A DNA stretch of 52,742 nt, from contig CANJQC010000021.1 in assembly GCA_947476295.1 (NCBI GenBank), forward strand, positions 1-52,742, given 5' to 3'. A program made the translations under genes and the position numbers. Positions 34,960 to 43,899 of the stretch are shown here, piece by piece; within the stretch, counting starts at the first letter, position 1; every line of letters starts with the position of its first letter. The notes under the pieces are model-generated. The model saw only the letters and a program-made list of their open reading frames with translations. It was not told the DNA's origin and made no database searches. The DNA comes from Planctomycetaceae bacterium. Its GTDB lineage: Bacteria; Planctomycetota; Planctomycetia; Planctomycetales; Planctomycetaceae.

Positions 34960-35370
34960 GGAAGACTCCCCGGAGTTGGTCCGCACGGATCGAAGCCAAT
35001 CAAAAACGAACACAATACTGTGCATTGAGGCACACAACACAACGTGCATATCCGCGCGATGGGGCGAGAATCTGTCACATAGCAATGGCGGATTTTCGCA
35101 GTCAACATGACTCTCCAACGACTTTGCAGCCGCTGTTCTTCAAGCTGCGAACCGTGTACCGTTAACACAGCATGCAATTGTGTCAGGCGGCTTGCAAATC
35201 AGGAACCGTTTAACAAAACTCCCTTTACAGGAATCGTTTGAATCACTTTTCGGGTTGGATTTTGACTGTATGAAAATCCTGATGCTGGGGGGCGAGTTTC
35301 CCGATCGCCCATTCGACAGCACTAAGGGTTTCCGAAAAAGTCGGGAGCCCTTTTTTTGGGCCTGCGTGGA
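34960..35370. other. Intergenic region before the glycosyltransferase
   Basis: About 410 bases with no confident gene. An in-frame-looking start MKILMLGGEFPDRPF at 35271 on the + strand resembles a glycosyltransferase N-terminus but runs only to 35383 in a frame different from the real gene, so it may be a relic. GCCC-T7-GGGC at about 35350 is a weak hairpin. Confidence 0.4.
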
Positions 35371-36708
35371 ATGGATGCCTTGAAGGTTGCAATCATCACG
35401 GCTGGTGGAGCGGGGATGTTCTGTGGATCGTGTATGCAGGACAACACGCTGGCTCGCGCGCTGCGGCTGGCTGGGGCGGATGCGGTACTCCTGCCGACCT
35501 ATACGCCGATTCGCGTCGATGAAGAGAATGAATCCACATCACGAGTATTTCTTGGCGGCATCAACGTCTATCTGGACTCAAAGCTACCGGGCTGGGAACT
35601 GCTGCCGAGGATATTCAAGCGATGGCTGGATCATCCGGCGATCGTGCATTTGTTTTCAAGGCGAAGCAGCAGCACCGACGCGAGTCAACTGGGTGACTTG
35701 ACGATCGATTTACTCCGAGGATGTGCTGGTCCCCAGAGGGCTCAGATCAAAGAACTGATCGATTTTCTGTGCGACGATCTGCGACCTGACATTGTACTTT
35801 TTAGTAACGCTCTGTTGTCGGGAATTGTTCCAGAACTCAAGTCGCGTTTTCACGGTCGAATCGTGTGCCTGCTGCAAGGTGACGATATCTTTCTGGACGC
35901 TCTGACTGAACCATGGAAGTCGCAGGCCAGAGAACTGGTTTCGCAGAATGCCGGTGGTTTCGACCGACTTTTCACACACAGTCGGTACTACACCGAGTTC
36001 ATGGGCAGATATCTGGATCTGCCGGCGGATCGATTTCGCACCATTCCGCTCACGGTCGATGCGGATTCACTCCGAACGAACCATGACCTGCATACTGAGG
36101 CAAAACCCAGAGACGCTGTCGCAGTATCAGAAACGTCCGGCGTCCTGCGAACGACGATCGGCTATTTCGCTCGCATTTGTCCCGAAAAAGGGGCGTTTCA
36201 TTTTCTCGATGCTGCTGAGGACGTCGTCGCACAGCGGCACGATGTTGATTTTGTGATTGCCGGATTTCTGCCGGAACTGCATCGAAAACAATTCGAGAAA
36301 CGGCTGCGTCTGATGCAGAAACAGGCAGGCGATGGGCGAGTTCGGTGGGAAGGAAGTCCTGCAGGGCGCGAAGAGAAATTCGAAATCCTGCGGTCCTTTG
36401 ACTGGCTATGCGTTCCCACTGAATATCACGAACCGAAAGGTCTGTACGTACTGGAAGCCGCACTTGCCGGAGTTCCTTCGCTGCTGCCGAATCATGGTGC
36501 GTTTCCGGAACGAATCGCCGATCTGGGATTTGGGCAACTCTACGAACCAGGTTCACGACAGACTCTCTCCGAGGCCATTTTGAACCTCCCGTCAGTTGAA
36601 CCAAGCTCGACGCCATGGAATTCTGCGCTTCGTGATCGTTGTCTGGAACGCTACGGAATGGTGAAGACCGGGCCTGCGATTCTGACGGCGATTCAGGACG
36701 TTCTGTAG
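35371..36708 (+). CDS. Glycosyltransferase family 4-type (GT-B) protein
   Basis: The 445-residue product has two Rossmann-like halves. The N-terminus is LKVAIITAGGAGMFCGSCMQDNTLARALRLAGADAVLLPTYTP, where Gly-rich turns match the donor/acceptor domain of GT-B enzymes. The C-terminal half starts at IGYFARICPEKG, continues DVDFVIAGF, and carries the EPKGLYVLEAALAGVPSLLPNHGAFPE stretch, the E-x7-E nucleotide-sugar-binding motif of GT4 retaining enzymes. No membrane segments. ATG 35371 is chosen; the frame is open five codons further to a TTG. The acceptor is unknown. Its TAG stop is formed by the first bases of a GTAGGGTGG-type repeat. Confidence 0.85.
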   Translation: MDALKVAIITAGGAGMFCGSCMQDNTLARALRLAGADAVLLPTYTPIRVDEENESTSRVFLGGINVYLDSKLPGWELLPRIFKRWLDHPAIVHLFSRRSSSTDASQLGDLTIDLLRGCAGPQRAQIKELIDFLCDDLRPDIVLFSNALLSGIVPELKSRFHGRIVCLLQGDDIFLDALTEPWKSQARELVSQNAGGFDRLFTHSRYYTEFMGRYLDLPADRFRTIPLTVDADSLRTNHDLHTEAKPRDAVAVSETSGVLRTTIGYFARICPEKGAFHFLDAAEDVVAQRHDVDFVIAGFLPELHRKQFEKRLRLMQKQAGDGRVRWEGSPAGREEKFEILRSFDWLCVPTEYHEPKGLYVLEAALAGVPSLLPNHGAFPERIADLGFGQLYEPGSRQTLSEAILNLPSVEPSSTPWNSALRDRCLERYGMVKTGPAILTAIQDVL

Positions 36709-36765
36709 GGTGGAATCGGTGGGCGAAGCGAGCAACGGATTGGGCCAGGCCAACCGGATGCCGTC
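36705..36765. repeat. GTAGGGTGG-type repeat element supplying the stop codon of the glycosyltransferase
   Basis: gtagggtgg at 36705 starts like the arm of the hairpin at 24553, then reads aatcggtgggcgaagcgagc, a phrase typical of short dispersed repeats. The TAG of the glycosyltransferase is part of it, so insertion may have trimmed or replaced the original C-terminus. Confidence 0.45.
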
Positions 36766-36855
36766 AGGCTCTGGACATGTACTGTAGATTGGTCGCGGTA
36801 ATGAACACAGGCCGCTGACCACCCCGCAATCTGTTCATCTCGTTCATCATCACAA

Positions 36856-38514
36856 TCAGAATTCGCGGGTGCATGCCGTCGCCGTTGTCGTGTTTTTCGT
36901 TTCAGGCTCAATGATCGAAATTTGAAGGCTGGCGTCGTTGTCCGATTTGATGACAAGTGACGCCACTTCTTCCGAGCATTCGAAGCAAAGAAATGCGGTA
37001 CCGAGCAGCGAGTATTGTGCCTGGTTGATTGCAGCCGGAAGCAGATTCGTGCTCAGAGTCGGGTCTTCGCAACGGATCGTCGCCATCGACAGTGTCCATC
37101 TTCGAAACACGTCGGCGAATGGTGCGTTGGTGAGATGTTCAATTCGGAGATCCAAGCTGGCTTGCGACCGCAGGAATTGCTGCAGAATCTCGGGGGACGA
37201 AAAGCAAGGTGCCAGAAAGAGAGTTGCCGCGCCACGACTTCCGCTGCGGCGTTCTTCCAGAGTCAGTGTATCTTCAGCCGCCACGATCGGACTGCATGCG
37301 GGATTTTCCAGAAAGTCATCGATCCGTCGCCGAAAGTTCTCGGAGATTTCACCGACGGGCACCAACTGTTCAGCGTCTACGCGAACGGCGTGATCGTCAA
37401 GCGACGCACTAATGTCGAACGACGTACTCCTCTGTGGTAACCAAGGTCGAAGCGAGCCGATTCCGCTGCCCTGCAATTCCATAAAATGGGCGACCGCTTC
37501 GTTGAGCCACGACGGAATCCGATGTCGTGCGGGATGGCAGTTGAATTCTGCGTTGACTGCTGAAGTGCACGCTGACTCCCCCGTCTGAAGAGAACATACT
37601 GCAGCATGGGTCGCTTCGTGAATGAACAAAGCCGCCAGCTCATCGGTCGGCAGTTCAAGAATACCCAGATCCACATAGATCACGTCAGCGCAGAAGTCTG
37701 AGTCACTCAGGAAGTCAGACTCACGAATACAGCCATGAATCGGAGACCTGTCGGACGCATGATGTGTGCGCTGATCGAGATCTGTGACGACGATGGACAG
37801 TTTTTGATCGAGGTCCACATCGCTGATCGCCCCAATCCATGCTTCCACGATTGGCAGTGCCTGGAGTTCAGCGGCTGAAGTCAGACGTTCTGACCATGCT
37901 GCATATTTTTCTGCATTTTTGGCTTCAACCAAATCTTGATCTAGGTATACACGAACTCGACAGCTTTCGCCGATGACCCGACATTCCGTGGGTTGATGAA
38001 CGGTTCCAGCGTCACCAAAATGCGGCGTGAGAAAAACTCGCGGTTTTAATTTGTTTAACTCGTTGACGCAGACCAGGCCGACGTTCCGCACATGTTCAGG
38101 CTCCACGCTAGGTGCCGACCGACAGGTTGGCCTGTCAACGCCAAGCCATGCATGGCGGATGTCGTTGATGGAATATCGAGTGATTGACGGCGAATTCCCC
38201 GGGACTGAATCATCGGTGGCGATCCCTACAAAAATCGCATGGCGAGCCCCGGAGAGATCAAGGCTGCCAACAACAATGCGTGTGCCGCGTGATAGATTAT
38301 TCAGGACCGCATAAGCCGGGCTCGGAGAAACACTTCCGGTTGAAGGTTGCTGCCGAACAACGGATGCAGTGGTCTGATGCCCCGATTGTAACGTGGGACT
38401 GACGCCGCCACCCTGCTGCGGAGCGGATTCTGATTTTCCATGTGACAATGCCGAAATCAGCGTGATGGCAAGGGAAATTGTTCCGAACAGATAGTCACCG
38501 TTTTGCCGCCCCAT
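36856..38514 (-). CDS. Secreted HExxH metalloprotease-like protein (gluzincin, M30-like)
   Basis: The 552-residue product starts with a hydrophobic signal-like segment (YLFGTISLAITLISALSHG). A zinc-protease core is visible: LFIHEATHAAV (HExxH) near residue 290, and about 45 residues later SWLNEAVAHFMELQG, whose NE..AH..E arrangement supplies the third ligand Glu as in gluzincins such as hyicolysin (M30). The middle domain has several Cys (CRVIGESCRVRV and SDSDFCADVIYVD) that could pair outside the cytoplasm. The C-terminal 120 residues look like a beta-sandwich. ATG 38514 is the start. The family assignment is by motif only; activity on peptides is inferred. Confidence 0.6.
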   Translation of the reverse strand: MGRQNGDYLFGTISLAITLISALSHGKSESAPQQGGGVSPTLQSGHQTTASVVRQQPSTGSVSPSPAYAVLNNLSRGTRIVVGSLDLSGARHAIFVGIATDDSVPGNSPSITRYSINDIRHAWLGVDRPTCRSAPSVEPEHVRNVGLVCVNELNKLKPRVFLTPHFGDAGTVHQPTECRVIGESCRVRVYLDQDLVEAKNAEKYAAWSERLTSAAELQALPIVEAWIGAISDVDLDQKLSIVVTDLDQRTHHASDRSPIHGCIRESDFLSDSDFCADVIYVDLGILELPTDELAALFIHEATHAAVCSLQTGESACTSAVNAEFNCHPARHRIPSWLNEAVAHFMELQGSGIGSLRPWLPQRSTSFDISASLDDHAVRVDAEQLVPVGEISENFRRRIDDFLENPACSPIVAAEDTLTLEERRSGSRGAATLFLAPCFSSPEILQQFLRSQASLDLRIEHLTNAPFADVFRRWTLSMATIRCEDPTLSTNLLPAAINQAQYSLLGTAFLCFECSEEVASLVIKSDNDASLQISIIEPETKNTTTATACTREF

Positions 38515-39028
38515 GAAGCACCCCGCTCATGGCGGCAACCGGTTTTCGTGAAATATCATCTTCCCTTCCGCCACCCAAAAATTCATATCGACGGAATATC
38601 CGAAAGAATTTATGCAATCTGCCCGGATGGTGTTCGCGATAATTCGTTTACGGATCGGAGGCGTTGAAGGCTTTGTCAGCCCTTGGTCTTGTGGTTGGAG
38701 TACCAGCTTTTCCATGTACATTGCAGCCCAAAGGCAGCGATGCTGGCCAATGTGCCCTCAATCCGTGGCGGATATCCTTAATGCAGCGCAGCGAGGCACA
38801 AACACGCCAAATTCGCCGAGTCTGACTTTGAGGGGTTCAGCGGCTTGAACGGCAACATCCGGTAACTTGACGGCGGCTCCAAAGTTCTGGCAGTTTTTAC
38901 AGGGATTTTCTTTCCCGGTTGTCCGAGAACGACTGTAGACTACTCGGCACGAAGTGTCCTGCGCGATGAGCAGGGTGCAGAATGTGTACAACAGACGGTT
39001 CGCAGTGTAGAACCTCAAGGGGAATATT
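38515..39028. other. Intergenic region between divergent protease-like and VWA genes
   Basis: About 515 bases holding a CAATGTGCC element (38748-38801). Open frames on both strands (for example 38758-39018 minus) overlap the repeat and show no family resemblance. Promoters for both divergent genes must lie here. Confidence 0.5.
38748..38801. repeat. CAATGTGCC-type palindromic repeat, second copy
   Basis: caatgtgccctcaatccgtggcgg on the left and gcagcgaggcacaaa on the right match both arms of the element at 29934-29991 with a few changes. The core differs, so the copies have diverged. Confidence 0.6.
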
Positions 39029-41587
39029 ATGCGGCATTTGGCTGGTTCTTTTTGTTCACTTGGTCTTGGCCTGTCTGCTCTGTGTCATGCGGTTATGGCG
39101 GATTCGCTGCCGCAGCAGCCCGGAACAGAGGCGATGGTGTTTCGCACGGCTCACAGTGCTGAGAATCACTTCGCTGTCGCCATCAAGTCGCTGCGTCAGC
39201 CCGCGACGATTAAACGACACCTCGTCCTAGTAGACACGTCTGCCAGCCAGACTGGAAAATTTCGCAGTGACAGCCTGCAGGTATTGAAGTCGCTTGCCAG
39301 CGTCCTCCCGCAGGATCATCAGATTCTGGCCGTTGCGGCCGATTCGACTTTCGAACCAATGTCAGCAGATTTTTCGGCACCGGGGTCGACTGATTTTTCG
39401 GCGGCAATTCAGAAACTGTCTGAACGCACTCCGATGGGATCGACAGATCTTGCAACGTCGCTCAGGAAGGCAGTGGCACTTGTCGATGCAGACGCTCCCG
39501 CATCGCTGCTTTACATCGGTGACGGAATCAGTTCTTCAAATCTGCTCAGTTCCAGCGATCTGGCACAGATTGTCGCCAGCATGAACGATGCAGACGTATC
39601 GTTCCATGCGATGTTGCTCGGACCGAAGGTTGATACTGAACTGTCGGGCATTCTTGCCAACCTGACTGGTGGAACGAGTCAGCAGCCAGTTCGAATTGAT
39701 GCCGACGTCCTGGCTCGGGGATTATCGGATGCCATTTCAATTGCACCGGAATTTGTGAGCAGTCTCACATCGGAAGACTCAGCACTTTCTTTGGCGTGTC
39801 CGTCAAAGATCGCATTGCGTTCTGATCGACATACCGTCGTGTTCGGAAAAGGTGCCCCGTCCCGCGAATTGATGTTGACGGCAAATGATGCCAGCGGGCA
39901 GACTTGCAACTGGACGGCAACAGCATGCGAGAACACAACCGGCAACGAAGTTCGGATTCTTTTCGAACGCGCCGCTTCATCGCAGGGACTAAACTCACCG
40001 ATCGTCGGGATCGAAGGTCTGCAGTCCGTTTCTGTCGAACTCGCAGAGTCAGTCGATCGTTCCATTCTGGCAGCGAAACAACTTTCAGAAGACGGCGAAA
40101 AATTCCGCGCAATGGATCTAGCTCGACGCGCCAACATACTCGCTGGTGGGGATACTCGACTCACGGCATTGATTGATGAACTGGCGGATGCGGGACAGCC
40201 GCAGGCGTCTGGCGACGACCTTCTGGGGCCTCCGAAACCAGCTGAGGATGGGATTCTGAATCAGTCAGAAGAACGCATTCAGATTCGTACGCAACAATTG
40301 GCTCAATTGACTTCAGCGGCAATCAAAGAAGCCACAGAAGTTTCCGAAGAACAGCCAGACTATGCGTTGACACGACTAAAGGACCTTCTGGAAACCGTTC
40401 GCTCGGCACCGGAACTGGCACCGGAAGAACGCGATGAACTTGAACGTCGCGTGATTGACGCCATCGGCTACGTACAGTCTCGCCGTGAAAAAATTGTCGT
40501 TCAGCAACGTCAGGAACGAGAAGTGCGTGCTGTGGCGGAAGCAGAGCGGCGAGCGCTTTCCGAAATGCTGCTGGAAGACGAGCGTCTGCAGACTTTGATC
40601 AGCCAGGTTCGCGGTCTGGTTGACCGTGGTTCACATGGTGATACTGAGGCCTACGACGACGCCGTAGTGGTCGCTCGCACGGCCCTTGAAATGAAACCCC
40701 ACAATGGACCGGCAACACAGGCATTTATGATGTCCGTGGCACAGGGCAAGTTGAGCGAAGTTTATCACCTCAGATACCTGCGACAGGACCGCTTTCTGGA
40801 AGCTCTTTATCAGGTAGAGTTGTCCGCTGTTCCATTCCCGGATGAGCCGCCGGTTATCTACCCACCGGCTGATGTCTGGCGGGCACTGTCACTAAGTCGC
40901 AAGCACAAGTATGAATCCGTCTCACTGAGCTCTGAGAAACCTGCAGAACTTTGGCTCGAACGGATGCTGAGCGAACCCGTCAAGAATCTGAGCTTCCCCG
41001 GCGAGAATCCGCTTACCGACATTCTGGAACAAATCTCAACTCATTTTACCGCCACGTATGGTGCCTCCGGTGGTGGCGTGGGTGCAGACTATCGCATGAC
41101 GATCCTCGAAGATACCGGAACATTCAAGGACGAATCGATCTCGTTCCAGGATGTCACGATCAAGGATATCGAACTTGACGGTATCACGTTGAGGAACGCT
41201 CTGGAAATTATCTTCAGGCAGACGGATCCTGAATTGACGTATATGATTCGCAACGAAGTGATGATGATCACGACAAAGGAGTTTGCGGAATCCGAGGAGA
41301 ACCTCACGACTCGAGTGTATCAGGTCGGTGATCTTGTCATTCCGCCGATTCAGCTTGGTGGCGGTGGCGGCGGTGGCGGTGGAATAGGTGGCGGTGGCGG
41401 TGGAATGGGCGGTGGTGGAATGGGCGGTGGTGGAATGGGCGGTGGTGGCGGTGGTGGATTTGGCGGTGGTGGTGGCGGTGGATTCAGTCTGCCTCCGGAG
41501 ACGATGGTAAATCCGGCAGCAAAAGCCAAGGTCGGAATTTCCAACCAGTCGCTTAGCAGCCTCAAAAAAAAACCAGTAACGCAATAG
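39029..41587 (+). CDS. Exported VWA-type protein with STN-like domain and glycine-rich stretch (N-terminal part of a split gene)
   Basis: The product (852 aa) begins with a signal peptide (LAGSFCSLGLGLSALCHAVMAD). Residues ~60-250 form a von Willebrand A fold with a metal site LVLVDTSASQTG (DxSxS) and LLYIGDGIS. A helical region and a coiled-coil-like Glu/Arg-rich stretch follow (REKIVVQQRQEREVRAVAEA). Near residue 645 a secretin/TonB short-N (STN)-like domain occurs (NLSFPGENPLTDILEQIS, GITLRNALEIIFRQTDPELTYMI, NEVMMITTKEF). A run of glycines with Met/Ile/Phe fills ~777-820. It ends 16 residues later, after nine A. The adjoining ORF in the -1 frame carries the domain I would expect next, so this is probably one gene of ~1,230 codons. 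Confidence 0.8.
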   Translation: MRHLAGSFCSLGLGLSALCHAVMADSLPQQPGTEAMVFRTAHSAENHFAVAIKSLRQPATIKRHLVLVDTSASQTGKFRSDSLQVLKSLASVLPQDHQILAVAADSTFEPMSADFSAPGSTDFSAAIQKLSERTPMGSTDLATSLRKAVALVDADAPASLLYIGDGISSSNLLSSSDLAQIVASMNDADVSFHAMLLGPKVDTELSGILANLTGGTSQQPVRIDADVLARGLSDAISIAPEFVSSLTSEDSALSLACPSKIALRSDRHTVVFGKGAPSRELMLTANDASGQTCNWTATACENTTGNEVRILFERAASSQGLNSPIVGIEGLQSVSVELAESVDRSILAAKQLSEDGEKFRAMDLARRANILAGGDTRLTALIDELADAGQPQASGDDLLGPPKPAEDGILNQSEERIQIRTQQLAQLTSAAIKEATEVSEEQPDYALTRLKDLLETVRSAPELAPEERDELERRVIDAIGYVQSRREKIVVQQRQEREVRAVAEAERRALSEMLLEDERLQTLISQVRGLVDRGSHGDTEAYDDAVVVARTALEMKPHNGPATQAFMMSVAQGKLSEVYHLRYLRQDRFLEALYQVELSAVPFPDEPPVIYPPADVWRALSLSRKHKYESVSLSSEKPAELWLERMLSEPVKNLSFPGENPLTDILEQISTHFTATYGASGGGVGADYRMTILEDTGTFKDESISFQDVTIKDIELDGITLRNALEIIFRQTDPELTYMIRNEVMMITTKEFAESEENLTTRVYQVGDLVIPPIQLGGGGGGGGGIGGGGGGMGGGGMGGGGMGGGGGGGFGGGGGGGFSLPPETMVNPAAKAKVGISNQSLSSLKKKPVTQ
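41358..41484 (+). repeat. Glycine-rich low-complexity coding stretch
   Basis: Repeats of ggcggtggc and ggcggtggtggaatg encode Gly-rich segments with Met, Ile and Phe spacers, close to the 3' end of the VWA gene. Repeats of this type are prone to slippage. Confidence 0.8.
41564..41572 (+). other. A9 slippery run: likely frameshift point between the two ORFs
   Basis: Nine A read in the zero frame as AAA AAA AAA after CTC. The heptamer A AAA AAA is a classical -1 slippery site. A -1 shift here bypasses the TAG at 41585-41587 and reads directly into the downstream ORF, whose frame is open from 41557 (just after a TAG at 41554-41556). The two frames overlap only around this run. Confidence 0.7.
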
Positions 41588-41610
41588 AAGAAGCGACTTC
41601 GGACGCTGAT

Positions 41611-42720
41611 TTGAGTCAAAGCTCTAAGGGTGTGCAGGTCTCCAAAAAGGTGATTTGCACGCCCGTTTTTTGTAGTACACAGCAGGATGAGAAACTGCGG
41701 AAGTCCAACCCGCGAGCCGCTGAGAAACCCTTGAGTGCCGGGAAACTCGTCGATACAGTTCTGGCCGATCCGCGACCGGTGGCGAAAGTTTGGGACGAGA
41801 TCTTGACAACGCAAGCCGTGACTTCCGCCGTGCTTTCCGACTCGGTCTCAATCCTGCATGAACGCCGAAAGTACGACGTGGCAGTTGAAGCGATTCAAAG
41901 TGCTATTCGTAATGACCTGGCTGCGGCGTGGATGTACGATGTGCTGGCGCTGGAAATGAAACTGGCAGAACGTCCGGCAACAGAGATCGCCCGCGTGCTG
42001 GAATCTCGCATGGACTTTGCAAACGCCGACATCCCTGAACTACTGATCGCTGTGGCTCTGTTGTCCCGCTTCGAAGCCTGGGACGAAGCCATGCGAATCT
42101 GTCGCGAAGCTACAGAACTCAATCCCGACCTGTCGGAATCCTGGTTACTGGCTCGGAGTGTGGCAGACAAATCAAAGAACCCGGAGCATCGCGTGTGGGC
42201 TCGCTACGGAATTCTGAAACATGTCTGGAACGACGATTCTGATGCTCTGCACGACGAGGCTCGTAAAGTAATCCTCAAAACAGCAGCACAGCTTGAGATG
42301 GCCGGAGATTCGCCACAGGCCGAACGCATTCGGAACCAGCTCCGCGAAGCATCCAGGACTGATTTGATGCTCATCCTGCGCTGGGTTGGGTCTGCAGATC
42401 TGGATCTGATGGTCACTCAACCCAACGGCGAACAGTGCAGCTTCAAGAATCGATTTACGACTGACGGAGCCCGCTTCGCTCATGACGACACCGGATCAGC
42501 GACTGATGGAAGTACGAAGCGCTACGAACAGTACGTCTGCCGCGTCGCAGAAAAGGGCGACTACAAAGCCGCCGTCCGCTTTGTTCTTGGAAAAACTGCA
42601 GGCGGAATTGCCGCACTGGAAATTATCCGTCACGTCGGCACGCCGCAGGAATCCCGATCCACTCAAACCATTAAACTCACCCGCGAAGACGTGCAGATTT
42701 CCATCCCCGTGGCTGAATGA
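41611..42720 (+). CDS. TPR / DUF2135-like protein (C-terminal part of the split VWA gene)
   Basis: Open from 41557; the first usable start is TTG 41611 with no ribosome binding site. Residues ~60-240 are helical repeats of TPR type (VAVEAIQSAIRNDLAAAWMYDVLALEMKLAE, WDEAMRICREATELNPDLSESWLLAR). Residues ~255-369 form a beta-rich DUF2135/YfaP-like domain (LILRWVGSADLDLMVTQPNGEQCS, YEQYVCRVAEKGDYKAAVRF). In related planctomycete proteins, as I remember them, this half follows directly after the glycine-rich stretch in one polypeptide. Lack of its own start and the frame relation to the A9 run indicate that it is made by frameshifting or is separated by a single-base lesion. It converges on mqnE with a 13-base gap. 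Confidence 0.75.
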   Translation: MSQSSKGVQVSKKVICTPVFCSTQQDEKLRKSNPRAAEKPLSAGKLVDTVLADPRPVAKVWDEILTTQAVTSAVLSDSVSILHERRKYDVAVEAIQSAIRNDLAAAWMYDVLALEMKLAERPATEIARVLESRMDFANADIPELLIAVALLSRFEAWDEAMRICREATELNPDLSESWLLARSVADKSKNPEHRVWARYGILKHVWNDDSDALHDEARKVILKTAAQLEMAGDSPQAERIRNQLREASRTDLMLILRWVGSADLDLMVTQPNGEQCSFKNRFTTDGARFAHDDTGSATDGSTKRYEQYVCRVAEKGDYKAAVRFVLGKTAGGIAALEIIRHVGTPQESRSTQTIKLTREDVQISIPVAE

Positions 42721-42733
42721 ACCGGTTAGTCAG

Positions 42734-43873
42734 TTACGCACGCGCGGTCGTCAATGGTTCGCCAACAGTCCAGTCACGACCGCTGCGAATCACTTTGCGG
42801 TACAACGTATCTCGTTCAACCGGGATGCGGCCAGCTTCACGAATCAGACGGTGCAGTTGTTCCACCGTCATGCCTTCCGGAGTCTTCGCACCTGCGTCGT
42901 GGTAAATCAACTCATGCACAACTGTCCCGTCAATATCGTCTGCACCGTAGCTGAGCGCCAACTGAGCTGTCTGTTCACCCAGCATGATCCAATAGGCTTT
43001 GATGTGATCAAAATTGTCCAGCATCAGTCGAGACAAGGCGACCATCCGCAGATCAAATACACCATCCGCTTTCTGGATCGATGACAGTTCTGTATTCTCA
43101 GGATGAAACGCCAACGGAATGAAAGTCTGAAATCCGGACGTTTCATCCTGCAGCGTGCGAAGGCGAATCAAATGGTCCACTCGATGTTTCGCCTTTTCGA
43201 TGTGGCCATACAGCATTGTGGCATTGGAACGCAGACCAAGCCGATGAGCCGTTCGATGCACGTCAAACCACACATCGCTGTCGGCTTTGTGTTCGCAGAT
43301 CTGTCGGCGGACTTCTTCGTCAAAGATCTCGGCCCCACCACCCGGCATGCTGCCCAGACCGACCTCGATCATCTGCTCGAGTATCCACTGAATGGGTTTT
43401 TTTGTGATGAAGCTGAACCAGCTGATTTCGACGGGAGTCCAGGCTTTTATGTGAATTTCGGCACAGGTTTCGTGAATTACGCGGACGACATCCAGATACC
43501 AGTCGAAACTTTTCTTATGATGTAATCCACCAACAACGTGAATCTCGGTAGCCCCTGCCTCTCGCCCCTCGAGTACTCGTTCGCGCAGCATCTGATCGGT
43601 AAAGGTGTAGGCTTTTTCGTCCTTCAGGTCGGCTCGAAACGCACAGAACCGACAGCGGTAAACGCAGACGTTTGTCGGGTTCAAGTGGATATTCGTATTA
43701 TAAAATGCAAAGTTGCCGTTCCTGCGTTCGCGGACGGCATTTGCGAGTTGCCCGAGGACATGCAGGTCCGCTCGTTCGTCCAACAGCACCCCGTCGTCGA
43801 AACTCAGTCGTTCGCCTGCCACTACTTTGTCTGCGACCGCACGAAGATCTGGATCATTGATGAAAAAAGACAT
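42734..43873 (-). CDS. mqnE: Aminofutalosine synthase MqnE (radical SAM)
   Basis: MqnE joins carboxyvinyloxybenzoate (the MqnA product) to SAM-derived adenosyl radical, making aminofutalosine in the futalosine route to menaquinone. The 379-residue product has the radical SAM cluster CVYRCRFCAF (CxxxCxxC) near residue 70, preceded by NTNIHLNPTNVC, and the family stretches GATEIHVVGGLHHKKSFDWY, KAWTPVEISWFS, GLGSMPGGGAEIFD, TMLYGHIE, FQTFIPLAFHPENTEL and GADDIDGTVVHE. These separate MqnE from the cyclase MqnC. The start is ATG 43873; the open frame continues ten codons to a TTG overlapping the upstream gene. It is 26 bases after the prenyltransferase gene, likely one operon. Confidence 0.92.
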   Translation of the reverse strand: MSFFINDPDLRAVADKVVAGERLSFDDGVLLDERADLHVLGQLANAVRERRNGNFAFYNTNIHLNPTNVCVYRCRFCAFRADLKDEKAYTFTDQMLRERVLEGREAGATEIHVVGGLHHKKSFDWYLDVVRVIHETCAEIHIKAWTPVEISWFSFITKKPIQWILEQMIEVGLGSMPGGGAEIFDEEVRRQICEHKADSDVWFDVHRTAHRLGLRSNATMLYGHIEKAKHRVDHLIRLRTLQDETSGFQTFIPLAFHPENTELSSIQKADGVFDLRMVALSRLMLDNFDHIKAYWIMLGEQTAQLALSYGADDIDGTVVHELIYHDAGAKTPEGMTVEQLHRLIREAGRIPVERDTLYRKVIRSGRDWTVGEPLTTARA

Positions 43874-43899
43874 AGTTTTGACTTTGCTTTGAAATGATT

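Noticed and set aside
35271-35383. Start of a second glycosyltransferase (MKILMLGGEFP)
   Set aside because: Runs only 38 codons in another frame and stops; at most a relic, so noted in the intergenic entry and not called.
38758-39018. Minus-strand ORF of 86 codons
   Set aside because: It includes a palindromic repeat and has no family resemblance or start signal.
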